Counted from the stretch's first letter, positions 18,898 through 29,079 are shown. The stretch is 64,000 nucleotides of DNA from Chroococcidiopsis sp. CCMEE 29 (GCF_023558375.1 NZ_CP083761.1:4171001-4235000), one strand, 5' to 3'. The notes: generated from the letters alone by a model not told the origin. Translations and numbers: made by a program.

Positions 18898-19938
18898 ATG
18901 CGCTACAAACTTTTAGGTAAAAGTGGACTACGAGTTTCTGAACTCTGCCTCGGAGCGATGACTTTTGGTGAAGAGTGGGGTTGGGGCGCTTCCAAAGACG
19001 AAAGCCGCCAGATATTTGATATTTTTGTGGAATCAGGTGGCAACTTCATTGATACCGCTAATGGTTACACCGAAGGCACAAGTGAGAAGATTGTTGGTGA
19101 ATTGATCGCCTCAGACAGAGAACGCTTCGTCGTTGCCACCAAATACTCATTTCCCTTGCACATGAACGATCATTCGAGCAATCCTAACGGGAGTGGCAAC
19201 CATCGCAAGAATATGATGCAGTCGCTCGAAGGAAGCTTAAAGCGGCTCAATACAGACTACATTGACTTATTCTGGCTGCACGCCTGGGACTTTATGACAC
19301 CTGTAGAGGAGTTAATGCGGGCATTTGATGACATGATACGCCAAGGCAAGGTACTCTACATCGGCATTTCTGATGCACCTGCCTGGATTGTGGCGCAAGC
19401 AAACACGCTGGCAAAGTGTTATGGGTGGACTCCGTTTGTGGCGCTGCAAGTTGAGTACAGTTTGATTCAGCGGACCCCAGAACGGGATTTGCTACCAATG
19501 GCAAAGGCATTTGATCTTGCTGTTACGCCCTGGAGTCCACTAGGTGGCGGTGTACTGACGGGCAAATACAATCAGAGCAGTCAAGGCAACGATGCGGAAC
19601 AGAGACGACTATCACAAATTCCTGAACGGAGTTTAGCAATCGCCGATGTTGTCAGTGACGTTGCTGCAGAAATCGGTCATACCCCCTCACAAGTTGCTCT
19701 GGCTTGGCTACGCGCTCAACCTGGTGTGGTTATTCCAATTATTGGTTCGCGCCGAGTATCACAGTTTAAAGACAACTTAACTTGTCTCGATGTCACGCTA
19801 ACGCCAGAACATCTACAACGCCTCAATGAAGTCAGTCAGATTGATTTAGGTTTTCCTCACGATTTCCTCAGCAATGACGTGATTCGCGATCGCTTGTATG
19901 GCGGAACTTTCAACTCTATAGATAACCACCACGGCTGA
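18898..19938 (+). CDS. Aldo/keto reductase
   Basis: This NADPH-dependent aldo/keto reductase of about 346 residues belongs to the YajO/Tas-like group. The catalytic tetrad is visible: D52 and Y57 in IDTANGYTEG, K82 in VATKYS and H128 in FWLHAW. The nucleotide-binding end includes PIIGSRRVSQFKDNL. I choose ATG 18898 (MRYKLLGKSGLRVSELCLG) because the family starts here; the frame is open to a GTG at 18865 but those residues are not family-like. The substrate is unknown. The last 54 bases recur, slightly altered, at 21572-21625, after the next two genes. Confidence 0.92.
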   Translation: MRYKLLGKSGLRVSELCLGAMTFGEEWGWGASKDESRQIFDIFVESGGNFIDTANGYTEGTSEKIVGELIASDRERFVVATKYSFPLHMNDHSSNPNGSGNHRKNMMQSLEGSLKRLNTDYIDLFWLHAWDFMTPVEELMRAFDDMIRQGKVLYIGISDAPAWIVAQANTLAKCYGWTPFVALQVEYSLIQRTPERDLLPMAKAFDLAVTPWSPLGGGVLTGKYNQSSQGNDAEQRRLSQIPERSLAIADVVSDVAAEIGHTPSQVALAWLRAQPGVVIPIIGSRRVSQFKDNLTCLDVTLTPEHLQRLNEVSQIDLGFPHDFLSNDVIRDRLYGGTFNSIDNHHG

Positions 19939-19958
19939 TCTTTGCATGGGTTGTATTT

Positions 19959-20022
19959 AGGACAGGCAGGATGCCTATCCCACAAAACAAAGCAGCTGTG
20001 GAGTAGGCTTCTAGCCTGCCCT
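19959..20022. repeat. Hairpin repeat with ACAGGCAGGATGCCT arm
   Basis: Two imperfect inverted arms of about 25 bases (19959-19983 and 19997-20022) face each other across a short loop: GGACAGGCAGGATGCCTATC on one side and the complement of GGCTTCTAGCCTGCCCT on the other. A single arm of the same kind occurs at about 34953-34985. This is a dispersed MITE- or REP-like element in the leader of the SDR gene. Confidence 0.7.
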
Positions 20023-20061
20023 TGCATAGAAGATATGAAAAACACAAGGATAAAAGTGGTA

Positions 20062-20949
20062 ATGAATCCGATTACGCGACGCGAGATTATCGGTGCCGGA
20101 GTAGCGGGACTGGCAGCCGCAGCAACAACAAAAAGTGCCTTTGCCAATACCCAAAAACCAGTAGAACCATTAAGCGGTAAGGCAAATCCTGACGGTAGAT
20201 TCAAAGATAAAGTTGTGCTGATTACCGGAGCCACGTCAGGTATCGGCAAGACTACAGCTTACGCTTTTGCAAAAGAGGGAGCCAAGGTATTCTTCTGTGG
20301 TCGTCGGACGAACCTGGGTGAAGCGAATGCGCGTGAAATCCAAGCCTTTGGCGGCGAAGCGACCTATGTACAGGCAGATGTCACAAAAGAAAGAGATGTT
20401 AGGGATTTTGTCAATGGCTGTGTAGAGAAATACGGTCGCATTGACATTGCCTTTAACAACGCTGGAATCGAGAGTTCTCCGCATACTATTGCCGATACCT
20501 CCTTGGAGGATTGGATGAGGGTGATGACGACTAATGCGACGGGTGTTTTCCTGTCTATGAAGTATGAACTTCCTATCATGCTGAGGCAAAAGGGCGGAGT
20601 TATCGTAAATAACGCCTCAGTTTCGAGCCACGTTGGTTTTGCAACGATTAGCCCTTACAACGCCAGTAAGCACGCTGTCTTATCTTTAACAAAGGTTGCA
20701 GCTTTAGAATATACGGACAAAAATATTCGAGTCAATTCTGTTTCTCCTGGCGCAGTTGATACACCCATGCTGCGGAGAGCCTTAGCTGCTTGGAAGACCG
20801 ATTTTGAGACTGTCTCCCAGGATTATCCGCTTAAAAGGATAGTCAACCCAGAGGAGATTGCAAGAACCGTGATGTGGCTGAGTTCCGATGATGCCAGTTG
20901 TATCATCGGCATGGATGTAGATGCAACAGGTGGTTATCTAACTAAGTAA
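20062..20949 (+). CDS. Exported SDR-family oxidoreductase with twin-arginine signal
   Basis: This short-chain dehydrogenase/reductase of about 295 residues has a likely Tat signal: ITRREIIGAGVAGLAAAATT, with cleavage after the Ala-rich segment. The Rossmann motif TGATSGIG is at 55-62, NNAG at 132-135, and the catalytic Y199-x3-K203 in YNASK; the C-terminal GMDVDATGGY is also typical. I start at ATG 20062 because AAGGAT lies about 10 bases upstream; ATG 20035 is an alternative adding nine residues. An SDR with a Tat signal would reach the periplasm already folded with its nicotinamide cofactor. The next gene, 13 bases on, also carries an export signal, so the pair looks like a unit. Confidence 0.88.
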   Translation: MNPITRREIIGAGVAGLAAAATTKSAFANTQKPVEPLSGKANPDGRFKDKVVLITGATSGIGKTTAYAFAKEGAKVFFCGRRTNLGEANAREIQAFGGEATYVQADVTKERDVRDFVNGCVEKYGRIDIAFNNAGIESSPHTIADTSLEDWMRVMTTNATGVFLSMKYELPIMLRQKGGVIVNNASVSSHVGFATISPYNASKHAVLSLTKVAALEYTDKNIRVNSVSPGAVDTPMLRRALAAWKTDFETVSQDYPLKRIVNPEEIARTVMWLSSDDASCIIGMDVDATGGYLTK

Positions 20950-20962
20950 TCGCACAAATAAA

Positions 20963-21538
20963 ATGGCAAAACCTCCAGAAAATATCATAGGATCAACGAT
21001 CACCACAACACGGCGCTACACACTCAGAAGCAGTGCTGCTACATTAACAGGACTGATAGCAGCTAGCATTGCAGGGTGTTCTGCCCAAGCGCAAACTCGC
21101 AAACCTGCAACCACAGGTGACCATCCAAATGTAGCGCTCATTAAGCGCTACTACGAAGCATATGCTAAGAGCGATCTGGCTACTATACGAGAAGTCCTCG
21201 CACCCAACATTGTTTGGCGGATACCGGGTCATCATCCGTTATCTGGTACAAAGCGGGGTCCTGACGAAGTAGTTGCCTTCTTTAATCAACTTGCCAAAGC
21301 GAACTTCAAAGCTGAGGTCTTGTTCCTGGGAGGCAATGACGAGTACGTGGTGGATTATCACCGGGGCTACGGTGCGTCTGGTAATGCTAAGCTTGACATC
21401 CTGTGGTGTCTTGTCTTTCGAATAAGGGAAAACAAGATTGTCGAGGTGACTAACTTTGCGGCTGATCAACACGCTGCTGATGCTTTTTTCTGGTCAGTAT
21501 ACCAACTCAAGCCCATCCCAGACCGCTTGGTAACGTGA
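20963..21538 (+). CDS. SnoaL-like (NTF2 fold) lipoprotein
   Basis: This 191-residue protein has a SnoaL/ketosteroid-isomerase-like domain (about residues 50-185) with HPNVALIKRYYEAYAKSDLA and IVWRIPGHHPLSGTKRG near its start, a pattern of small polyketide cyclase/isomerase-like folds. The N terminus has twin arginines (TTTRRYTLRSSAATLTG) and a lipobox SIAGC with C39 as the lipidation site, so it is probably a Tat-exported lipoprotein. It lies 13 bases after the exported SDR and likely shares its transcript. Function unknown; it may bind or isomerise the SDR's substrate. Confidence 0.82.
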   Translation: MAKPPENIIGSTITTTRRYTLRSSAATLTGLIAASIAGCSAQAQTRKPATTGDHPNVALIKRYYEAYAKSDLATIREVLAPNIVWRIPGHHPLSGTKRGPDEVVAFFNQLAKANFKAEVLFLGGNDEYVVDYHRGYGASGNAKLDILWCLVFRIRENKIVEVTNFAADQHAADAFFWSVYQLKPIPDRLVT

Positions 21539-21571
21539 GGACCAGAAAATGACTGACAAGACACCATCACC

Positions 21572-21625
21572 CGCGATCGCTTGTATGGCGGAACTTTCAA
21601 CTTTATAGACAACCACCGCAACTGA
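21572..21625 (+). pseudogene. 3' fossil of a second aldo/keto reductase gene
   Basis: These 54 bases match the last 54 bases of the intact aldo/keto reductase gene (19885-19938) with five substitutions, including the stop codon, and still read RDRLYGGTF in frame. No upstream part of the gene remains. It is the 3' end of a lost second copy. Confidence 0.88.
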
Positions 21626-21718
21626 CGAGAAAGCCCCTTTTTTATAAATACCCCCAGTCGAGGCACGCAATTTCTTAGAATGATGCCAGAGAACTTCATA
21701 AGAGATAGCACCGAATAG

Positions 21719-22180
21719 ATGCCTAAAACTGTTGCCGATGTCATGACCCGCGATCTGGTTGTTGTGCAACCGGAAACACTGCTGAATGAAGCCATCCAAA
21801 TTCTGGCAGAGCGACGCATCAGCGGTTTGCCTGTTGTAGACGACACGGGTAAATTGCTGGGTATTGTCTCTGAGACTGACTTGATGTGGCAAGAAACTGG
21901 TGTCACTCCTCCCGCCTACATCATGTTTCTCGATAGCGTCATCTATTTACAAAATCCCGCTAAATATGAGCGCGATCTCCATAAAGCATTGGGGCAAACG
22001 GTTGGGGAAGTGATGAGTCGCGATCCGATTACTATTTCGCCTGACAAAACTGTAAGAGAAGCTGCCCAGTTGATGCATGAGCGCGGTGTTCACCGCTTGC
22101 CAGTACTTGACACTGCCGGATACGTCATTGGTATCCTTACTCGTGGAGATATTGTACGGGCGATGGCAGCAAATGAATAA
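21719..22180 (+). CDS. CBS-domain protein
   Basis: This 153-residue protein consists of a Bateman pair of CBS domains. The first starts VADVMTRDLVVVQPETLLNE and ends with GIVSETDLMW; the second starts VGEVMSRDPITISPDKTVRE and ends with GILTRGDIVRA. CBS pairs bind adenosine nucleotides and act as energy sensors; free-standing ones in cyanobacteria include thioredoxin-modulating types. Between the two is an insert with PPAYIMFLDSVIYLQNPAKY, as in many cyanobacterial members. No catalytic domain is attached. Confidence 0.93.
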   Translation: MPKTVADVMTRDLVVVQPETLLNEAIQILAERRISGLPVVDDTGKLLGIVSETDLMWQETGVTPPAYIMFLDSVIYLQNPAKYERDLHKALGQTVGEVMSRDPITISPDKTVREAAQLMHERGVHRLPVLDTAGYVIGILTRGDIVRAMAANE

Positions 22181-22250
22181 CGATCAATTCTAAAAGTCTA
22201 CCCTGGTAAGGAAGTAAGCTAAAACTTTTAGCCTATATAGTCTTCTCTAT

Positions 22251-22284
22251 TCCCTAACCCCTAACCCCTAACCCCTAACCCCTA
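22251..22284. repeat. CCCCTAA heptamer tandem repeat
   Basis: About five units of CCCCTAA lie directly before the start of nblB. Despite its telomere-like look this is one of the dispersed short heptamer repeats of the genome (compare 55.18 and 61.17 kb). Confidence 0.9.
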
Positions 22285-22287
22285 GTA

Positions 22288-22950
22288 ATGAGTGTTAATC
22301 CTGAGTCAGTTAAGCAAATGCTCAGTTCCGAGGATTTGGGCGATCGCTTGCGAGCGGTGAATCAAATTCGCGCCCTGGAGGATACAGCGATCGCATTTGA
22401 TCTTGTCCAAGGTGCTATCAATGACCCTAATGCTCGTGTCCGTTACTCTGCTGTTAGTCAGATGGATACATTGGGCGGACAAGACTTAACAACCAGTTTG
22501 AACGTGTTGCGCGATCGCCTACATAACGACCCCGAACCCGATGTGCAAGCGGCAGCAGCAGATTGCTTAGGCGCTTTAAAATTAACTGAAGCGTTTGAGG
22601 ACTTGCAGCACCTCTATCACACTACTTCTGAGTGGTTAGTTAAATTCAGCATTATCGCCACATTAGGAGAGTTAGGCGATCCGCGATCGTTTGAGCTACT
22701 CAAAGACGCACTTGCTTCTGACAATGACCTAGTTCAAACTGCTGCTATTAGTTCCCTTGGTGACTTAGGGAATATGCAGGCAGTACCACTATTGGTTCCT
22801 TATGCAACAAATCCAGATTGGCAAATCCGCTATCGAGTCGCGCAAGCGCTTTGTAAACTAGGGGGTGCAGAAGCACATTCTACATTAGAGACTCTAGCGA
22901 ATGATGAAGTAGCAGCAGTAGCGCAAGAAGCAAGAAACTATTTGAGCTAA
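22288..22950 (+). CDS. nblB: HEAT-repeat protein, NblB-type (phycobilisome degradation)
   Basis: This 220-residue all-helical HEAT/PBS-lyase-like repeat protein matches the NblB group, which detaches bilins or otherwise promotes phycobilisome breakdown under nutrient stress. It starts MSVNPESVKQMLSSEDLGDR and repeats units such as NARVRYSAVSQMDTLG, PEPDVQAAAADCLGAL and NDLVQTAAISSLGDLG. The whole-length pattern and the small size fit NblB better than the CpcE/CpcF lyases, which are found next to phycobiliprotein genes that are absent here. The symbol is assigned by family resemblance. A heptamer repeat takes up the space where the ribosome-binding site would lie. Confidence 0.78.
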   Translation: MSVNPESVKQMLSSEDLGDRLRAVNQIRALEDTAIAFDLVQGAINDPNARVRYSAVSQMDTLGGQDLTTSLNVLRDRLHNDPEPDVQAAAADCLGALKLTEAFEDLQHLYHTTSEWLVKFSIIATLGELGDPRSFELLKDALASDNDLVQTAAISSLGDLGNMQAVPLLVPYATNPDWQIRYRVAQALCKLGGAEAHSTLETLANDEVAAVAQEARNYLS

Positions 22951-23014
22951 GGTGGTTAACGACCCTACCACTGAGGAGGCGATCGCTCATACTGGAAAAG
23001 GATTAGCTGATTGA

Positions 23015-24121
<1,107 letters not shown>

Positions 24122-24166
24122 GATGTGTGGTTCGGTTCGCTCAACTGCTATGATCGCCTTAGACTT

Positions 24167-24240
24167 GGGGCTGTAGCTCAGCAGGATAGAGCGAGCGCCT
24201 CCTAAGCGCTAGGTCGCGCGTTCGAATCGCGCCAGTCCCG
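24167..24240 (+). tRNA. tRNA-Arg (anticodon CCU)
   Basis: The 74-base sequence folds into a full cloverleaf. Acceptor stem GGGGCTG pairs with CAGTCCC (one G-U), D stem GCTC/GAGC, anticodon stem AGCGC/GCGCT around loop CTCCTAA with anticodon CCT, and T arm GCGCG-TTCGAAT-CGCGC, with discriminator G. It reads AGG arginine codons. CCA is not encoded. Confidence 0.96.
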
Positions 24241-24468
24241 TTGGTTTGCATGCCTCACAGAGGTTGTTTCAGCCCATATATCAAAAATAATTAGGGCATT
24301 TTGGGTTAATTTGGATAATTTATTCGGGTAAGGGTTCCTTCTAGATCAAGAATTCTAGCGATCGCTTGCAGCTGGTTTTCTCCCACGCAGGCAAGCGGCA
24401 CTATATTATCTCTGGGGCTACAAGATAATAGGGTGAATCGCAAGGCAGCAGAGGCTAAAGCTAAGGTC

Positions 24469-25032
24469 ATGAACCAGGATGTTTCATCAATTTCTTTTCC
24501 AAACCTTGAGACAGAGCGGCTTTGGCTTCGACGCACAACTCAGGAAGATGCTGAGGCTGTGTTTGCCGTATTCTCCGATCCAAATGTGACTCAGTTTCAT
24601 GACCTTGATACCTTCACCCGCCTCGATGAAGCAATAGGGGTGATTGAGCGACGGGCAAAGGGATTTGAAAGTGGGCGTGGGATACGCTGGGGCATTGCTC
24701 GTAAACCAGACAACTATCTGATTGGTTCCTGTGGGTTTACGTGGGATAGAGAAGTCAATGCTGCTGAAGTCGGTTATGAGCTTGCTAGTCAGTTTTGGAG
24801 ACAAGGCATTATGAGTGAGGCCTTACGTGCCATTCTGAACTATGGGTTTGAGATTGGAGGAGTGCAATTTGTGATTGCAGAAATCATGTTAGAAAACGTG
24901 GCTTCTAGAAGGCTGGTGGAAAAGTTAAGTTTTCAGAGTCAGGGGGTACTGAAAGAGCGTGGTTTTTGGAAAGGGGAGCATCACGATTTAGAAAAGTTCA
25001 TGTTGATGAGAAGCCAGTTCACAGCCGTATAA
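24469..25032 (+). CDS. GNAT-family N-acetyltransferase (RimJ/RimL type)
   Basis: This acetyltransferase of about 187 residues matches the RimJ/RimL group: LETERLWLRRTTQEDAEAVF at the start, IGSCGFTWDREVNAAEVGYE in the core, then QFWRQGIMSEALRAILNYGF (acetyl-CoA-binding region) and NVASRRLVEKLSFQSQGVLK near the end. These enzymes acetylate N-terminal or small-molecule amines; the substrate here is unknown. I choose ATG 24469 over the upstream GTG 24433, because the family begins just before the SFPNLETERL segment. Confidence 0.9.
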   Translation: MNQDVSSISFPNLETERLWLRRTTQEDAEAVFAVFSDPNVTQFHDLDTFTRLDEAIGVIERRAKGFESGRGIRWGIARKPDNYLIGSCGFTWDREVNAAEVGYELASQFWRQGIMSEALRAILNYGFEIGGVQFVIAEIMLENVASRRLVEKLSFQSQGVLKERGFWKGEHHDLEKFMLMRSQFTAV

Positions 25033-25209
25033 CAATATGTTCTGAGCCGGACGGCTAGCTTAAGCGACGGCTTTATTGAGTGTTTGGCAGTGACTACAGT
25101 AGTTGGAAAATCAGGGAGCGATCGCGCGGTTGATGGTTAAAAAAGACAAATTCTGCCATAGACTCTGAGCTATCCTTAATAAATTAGAGATTTGCCGAAT
25201 GAAGTGAGC

Positions 25210-26382
25210 ATGAAGTTGGCAGCACGAGTAGGTGAGGTAACGCCTTCTTTAACATTGGCGATCGCAGCCAAAGCCAAAGCAATGAAGGCTGAAGGCATTG
25301 ATGTTTGTAGTTTCAGTGCTGGGGAACCGGATTTTGACACTCCAGAACATATTAAGAACGCTGCCAAGCAAGCCTTGGATCAGGGTAAGACTAAATATGG
25401 TCCAGCTGCCGGGGAGCCAAAGTTAAGGGAGGCGATCGCCCGGAAGCTGAAAAAAGACAATAATCTGGATTACCAGGCTGAAAACGTTATTGTCACCAAC
25501 GGTGGCAAGCATGGCTTATTTAACTTGATGCTGGGGCTGATTGAACCGGGGGATGAAGTGGTTATTCCTGCCCCCTACTGGCTGAGTTATCCAGAAATGG
25601 TAAAGCTAGCGGGTGGAGTGCCAATGATTGCCCAGACAGATGCCTCTACTGGCTATAAAATCACACCAGAGCAACTTCGCTCTGCAATTACGACTAACAC
25701 TAAGCTGTTTGTCCTCAACTCTCCCTCTAATCCTACGGGTGTCGTCTACACCCCCACTGAAATCAAGGCATTAGCAGAGGTAGTGGTAGAGCAAGATATT
25801 TTAGTAGTCTCTGACGAGATTTACGAAAAGATTCTCTATGATGAGGCAGAACATCTCAGCATTGGTTCGCTGGGTAGAGAAATCTTTAACCACACCATTA
25901 TCAGCAGTGGGTTTGCCAAGGCTTATTCAATGACGGGTTGGCGACTAGGTTATGTAGCGGGGTCAACTCGGTTAATTAAAGCTTTGAGTACAATCCAAGG
26001 TCACAGCACGTCGAATGTATGTACCTTTGCTCAGTACGGTGCGATCGCTGCCTTTGAAGGTTCGCAAGACTGTGTAGAACAAATGCGCCAAGCCTTTGCC
26101 GAACGGCGGCAGGTAATGATGCACAGACTCAGCGAAATTCCAGAGATTACTTATGCCAAACCAGATGGGGCTTTCTATATATTTGTCAACATTAGTAAAA
26201 CTGGTCTAACATCTCTAGAATTTTGTGATGCTCTGCTGGAATCTCAACAAGTGGCCGCTATTCCCGGGATTGCCTTTGGTGCCGATGATCACATCCGCCT
26301 TTCTTATGCTACGGATATGGCATCAATTGAGAAAGGAATGAATAGGTTAGATAAATTTGTCCGATCGCGTCTAGCTCTATAA
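25210..26382 (+). CDS. aspC: Aspartate aminotransferase (class I, type Ib)
   Basis: This enzyme of about 390 residues is a PLP-dependent aspartate aminotransferase that converts aspartate and 2-oxoglutarate to oxaloacetate and glutamate; cyanobacterial members of this subgroup often also transaminate prephenate. It starts [20 protein letters not shown], has [26 protein letters not shown], the aspartate/tyrosine pair in [12 protein letters not shown], and the PLP lysine K237 in [19 protein letters not shown] 25210 fits the family start; the open TTG at 25192 does not. Confidence 0.95.
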   Translation: MKLAARVGEVTPSLTLAIAAKAKAMKAEGIDVCSFSAGEPDFDTPEHIKNAAKQALDQGKTKYGPAAGEPKLREAIARKLKKDNNLDYQAENVIVTNGGKHGLFNLMLGLIEPGDEVVIPAPYWLSYPEMVKLAGGVPMIAQTDASTGYKITPEQLRSAITTNTKLFVLNSPSNPTGVVYTPTEIKALAEVVVEQDILVVSDEIYEKILYDEAEHLSIGSLGREIFNHTIISSGFAKAYSMTGWRLGYVAGSTRLIKALSTIQGHSTSNVCTFAQYGAIAAFEGSQDCVEQMRQAFAERRQVMMHRLSEIPEITYAKPDGAFYIFVNISKTGLTSLEFCDALLESQQVAAIPGIAFGADDHIRLSYATDMASIEKGMNRLDKFVRSRLAL

Positions 26383-26389
26383 ATATTGC

Positions 26390-26545
26390 TCTTTCAGGAC
26401 TTGACGTGTCGAATGCCACGACAGTAAGACCAACAACTAGAGGGCTCATCCCGATTGCCAAGGCAAGACGAGCAGCGTTTTTAACCAGTACATCCCCGCC
26501 GAAGTAAAGCAGGAGTGTACTGACTAGAACCAACAGAATGTTCAT
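26390..26545 (-). pseudogene. 5' fragment of a calcium/sodium antiporter gene
   Basis: About 50 codons read MNILLVLVSTLLLYFGGDVL and then LAIGMSPLVVGLTVVAF, the first helices and alpha-repeat start of the CaCA (YrbG) antiporter family, up to DTSSPE. There, where the family has GTSSPE followed by some 300 further residues, the sequence runs into the 3' end of aspC. The antiporter is therefore truncated after one sixth of its length and cannot function. Confidence 0.82.
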
Positions 26546-26640
26546 TATGATTGCAGCACTAAGTTAAGATCAAAACAGGCTGAAATTATAAAATGGCTGG
26601 GGTTAGGGGTGGCACTAAATTCCTACTAGAGAAACTTCTA

Positions 26641-27105
26641 ATGGCTCTGTATATTAAAGAACTTCAGATTGTCAGTCCTGCATTTACTTCCCTTGAACGT
26701 ATCCCCAAACGCTACACCAGTGAAGGCGAAAATATCTCACCCCCGTTAGAGTGGAGCGGATTACCACCAGGAACCCAACAACTGGCACTCATCTGCCATG
26801 ACCCAGACGCGCCGCTGACTCGTGGATTCACGCACTGGGTAATCTACAGCATTCCACTAACCGCCAGTCAGATGGCTGAAGCAGGCGGCAGCAAATTTAC
26901 TGAAGGTACGAACAGTGCCGAGCAGTTGGGGTATATCGGGCCTGCTCCACCAGTCGGGCATGGACCCCACCACTACTATTTTTGGCTATATGCCTTAGAC
27001 AAAGAACTCGACCTCAAACCAGGCTTGAACCGCGAGCAACTCCTCGATGCGATCGCAGAGCATGTCATTGAGCAAGCACGGCTGGTTGGGGTTTATGAGC
27101 GCTGA
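26641..27105 (+). CDS. YbhB/YbcL-type PEBP (Raf kinase inhibitor-like) protein
   Basis: This protein of about 154 residues belongs to the bacterial phosphatidylethanolamine-binding protein family. Its ligand-pocket motifs are visible: ICHDPDAPLTRGFTHWVIYS and GPAPPVGHGPHHYYFWLYAL. It starts at ATG 26641 (MALYIKELQI) by family length, although an upstream ATG at 26593 is in frame. Bacterial members are small cytosolic proteins of uncertain role. The stop codon lies in a palindrome (CGCTGATATCAGCG, 27102-27115). Confidence 0.92.
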   Translation: MALYIKELQIVSPAFTSLERIPKRYTSEGENISPPLEWSGLPPGTQQLALICHDPDAPLTRGFTHWVIYSIPLTASQMAEAGGSKFTEGTNSAEQLGYIGPAPPVGHGPHHYYFWLYALDKELDLKPGLNREQLLDAIAEHVIEQARLVGVYER

Positions 27106-27218
27106 TATCAGCGTATCTGTCCCATAGGCATAGTCGATTTCTTAATAGTTTTCTGACATCTCTATACAAGGGTTGGGAACTTGCTAAAAGCTGATTGAGG
27201 TAAGGTATTTAAAATTTC

Positions 27219-27462
<244 letters not shown>

Positions 27463-27582
27463 CTCGGCTGTTAGGATTTCTGCCCTGTGAATCTGAATTT
27501 AGGTCGATACAATCAAAGTGCGACTTAAGTAATGCTGTGGCTTAGAAGAGAAAAAACAGGACAGCATTATCAGGAGAACAAC

Positions 27583-28467
27583 ATGAGAAATCAACTGAAA
27601 ACGGTTGCTCTGTTAGGTCTATTGAGTGGTCTTTTGATTGCCATCAGCTACTGGATAATTGGAGGTAGCACAGGTGTCATTATCGGCATAGCCTTGGCAG
27701 CCGTGACAAACTTCATGTCCTGGTATCAGTCCGATAAAATTGCGCTGGCAGCTTACCGGGCACAGCCAATTAGTCAGAATGAAGCACCAGGACTTTATCA
27801 GATGGTGCAACGATTGTGCGATCGCGGCAATCTCCCGATGCCAGCTATCTTCATTGTCCCCAGCCAAGCTGCTAATGCCTTCGCCACAGGCAGAGATCCT
27901 GAACATGCATCGGTTGCAGTGACTCAAGGCATTTTGAATCTGCTGCCGGATGACGAACTCGAAGGCGTGATTGCCCACGAACTCACCCACATTGCCAATC
28001 GTGACACCCTGACTCAAGCGGTTGCCGCCACGATCGCTGGTGCCATTTCTTTTCTAGCTCAAATGGTGAGCTACAGTTTATGGTTTCCAACGTCACGAAA
28101 TAATAACAGAGGTGCAAATCCTTTAGGATTACTATTAACTATTGTACTTGCTCCAATTGCCGCTACAGTAGTTCAGTTAGCGATTTCACGCACAAGAGAG
28201 TTTGAAGCGGATGCAGGAGCTGCGAGATTGACTGGCAATCCTTGGGGTTTAGCTCGGGCGCTGCAACGGTTAGACAGGATGGCGCGACAATTACCGATGA
28301 CGGGCAATCCAGCCTTTGAGCCACTGTTGATTATGAATTCATTTTCCGGTCAGTTTCTCGGTAACCTGTTCTCCAGCCATCCCCCGACTGAGACTCGGGT
28401 TGAGCAACTGTTAAAGTTAGAGCAAGAATTGCCCAAAACACGATCTGAGTTTTTATTAGGTCGATAA
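27583..28467 (+). CDS. htpX: Membrane zinc metalloprotease HtpX
   Basis: This 294-residue M48-family protease is a membrane quality-control enzyme. It has N-terminal transmembrane helices (VALLGLLSGLLIAISYWIIG onward), the zinc site H132-E133-x2-H136 in IAHELTHIANRD, two further hydrophobic helices (ISFLAQMVSYSLWF and LGLLLTIVLAPIAATVVQ) and the third ligand region SRTREFEADAGAA. ATG 27583 has an AGGAGA box 8 bases upstream; the longer frame to 27532 overlaps degraded DNA. It is intact in a neighbourhood of broken genes and may be co-transcribed with the next small gene. Confidence 0.95.
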   Translation: MRNQLKTVALLGLLSGLLIAISYWIIGGSTGVIIGIALAAVTNFMSWYQSDKIALAAYRAQPISQNEAPGLYQMVQRLCDRGNLPMPAIFIVPSQAANAFATGRDPEHASVAVTQGILNLLPDDELEGVIAHELTHIANRDTLTQAVAATIAGAISFLAQMVSYSLWFPTSRNNNRGANPLGLLLTIVLAPIAATVVQLAISRTREFEADAGAARLTGNPWGLARALQRLDRMARQLPMTGNPAFEPLLIMNSFSGQFLGNLFSSHPPTETRVEQLLKLEQELPKTRSEFLLGR

Positions 28468-28517
28468 AGTCCATCAGCAGAAGTGATCTATAAACTTTCA
28501 ATTTAGGAGATATAGCC

Positions 28518-28925
28518 ATGACTACTGAACCTAACAACGTAGAAGATACATCTGTCAGGATTGAAATTATGCCCCAGACAAGTGAAATGGTTGAAGCTGA
28601 AATGTCTGGTGAAAGTGAGGATCTCAAGAGTGAAACCAAAGCGCTAATTGACGCCCTCAAAAAGCGGGCTCAAGCAGAGGCTCAGTCTGCAGGAACGCTT
28701 ACTCGTGAGACTTATTTAAGTGCTTTGCGTCGGGCGCGGGAAGCGATTGAAAGTAACCAGCTGATTGAGCGCGATCGCATTGAATATTCCTTTCACCTGA
28801 TGCAGAAGGAAGCGGAGAAGAACTGGGAATCTATCACTAAGGAAGTGGCGGAACTTGGCGATCGTCTAGCCGATGCCGCTAAAGCCGCATGGGAAGCCTT
28901 GACTGCACCTCGCCCTCGCTCTTAA
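28518..28925 (+). CDS. Helical protein of unknown function
   Basis: This 135-residue acidic protein is predicted to be almost all helix (about residues 40-125, for example LTRETYLSALRRAREAIESN and KNWESITKEVAELGDRLADA). A TTAGGAGATATAGCC leader gives a strong ribosome-binding site. I do not recognise a named family. It follows htpX by 50 bases and is followed by a strong hairpin, so an htpX operon is likely. Confidence 0.7.
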   Translation: MTTEPNNVEDTSVRIEIMPQTSEMVEAEMSGESEDLKSETKALIDALKKRAQAEAQSAGTLTRETYLSALRRAREAIESNQLIERDRIEYSFHLMQKEAEKNWESITKEVAELGDRLADAAKAAWEALTAPRPRS

Positions 28926-28936
28926 ATCAATTCTTG

Positions 28937-28984
28937 TCTCACGCAAAGACGCTGAGGAAAACTTTGCCCCTTAGCGTCTTTGTC
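28937..28984 (+). terminator. Hairpin terminator-like repeat
   Basis: CGCAAAGACGCTGAGG and its near-complement CCCTTAGCGTCTTTG form a long stem closed by AAAACTTTGC, directly after the helical-protein gene. The same arm (CGCAAAGACGC) occurs inside the 500-residue ORF at about 43518, so this is a member of a dispersed repeat family that can act as a terminator. Confidence 0.65.
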
Positions 28985-29079
28985 TATACTCATCAGTATT
29001 CAAACCTCAAAACTTAGCAATCAAAACTGGAGCGAAGCGACTCACCCCTGACTCCTAGCCCTTTTTTGGTCAGATTGGA

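Noticed and set aside
22251-22284. Telomere-like CCCTAAC repeats
   Set aside because: They are one of the genome's dispersed heptamer repeats; a bacterial chromosome interior is evident on both sides.
26593-26640. Longer N terminus of the PEBP protein from ATG 26593
   Set aside because: The additional 16 residues are not like the family, which begins near MALYIKELQI.
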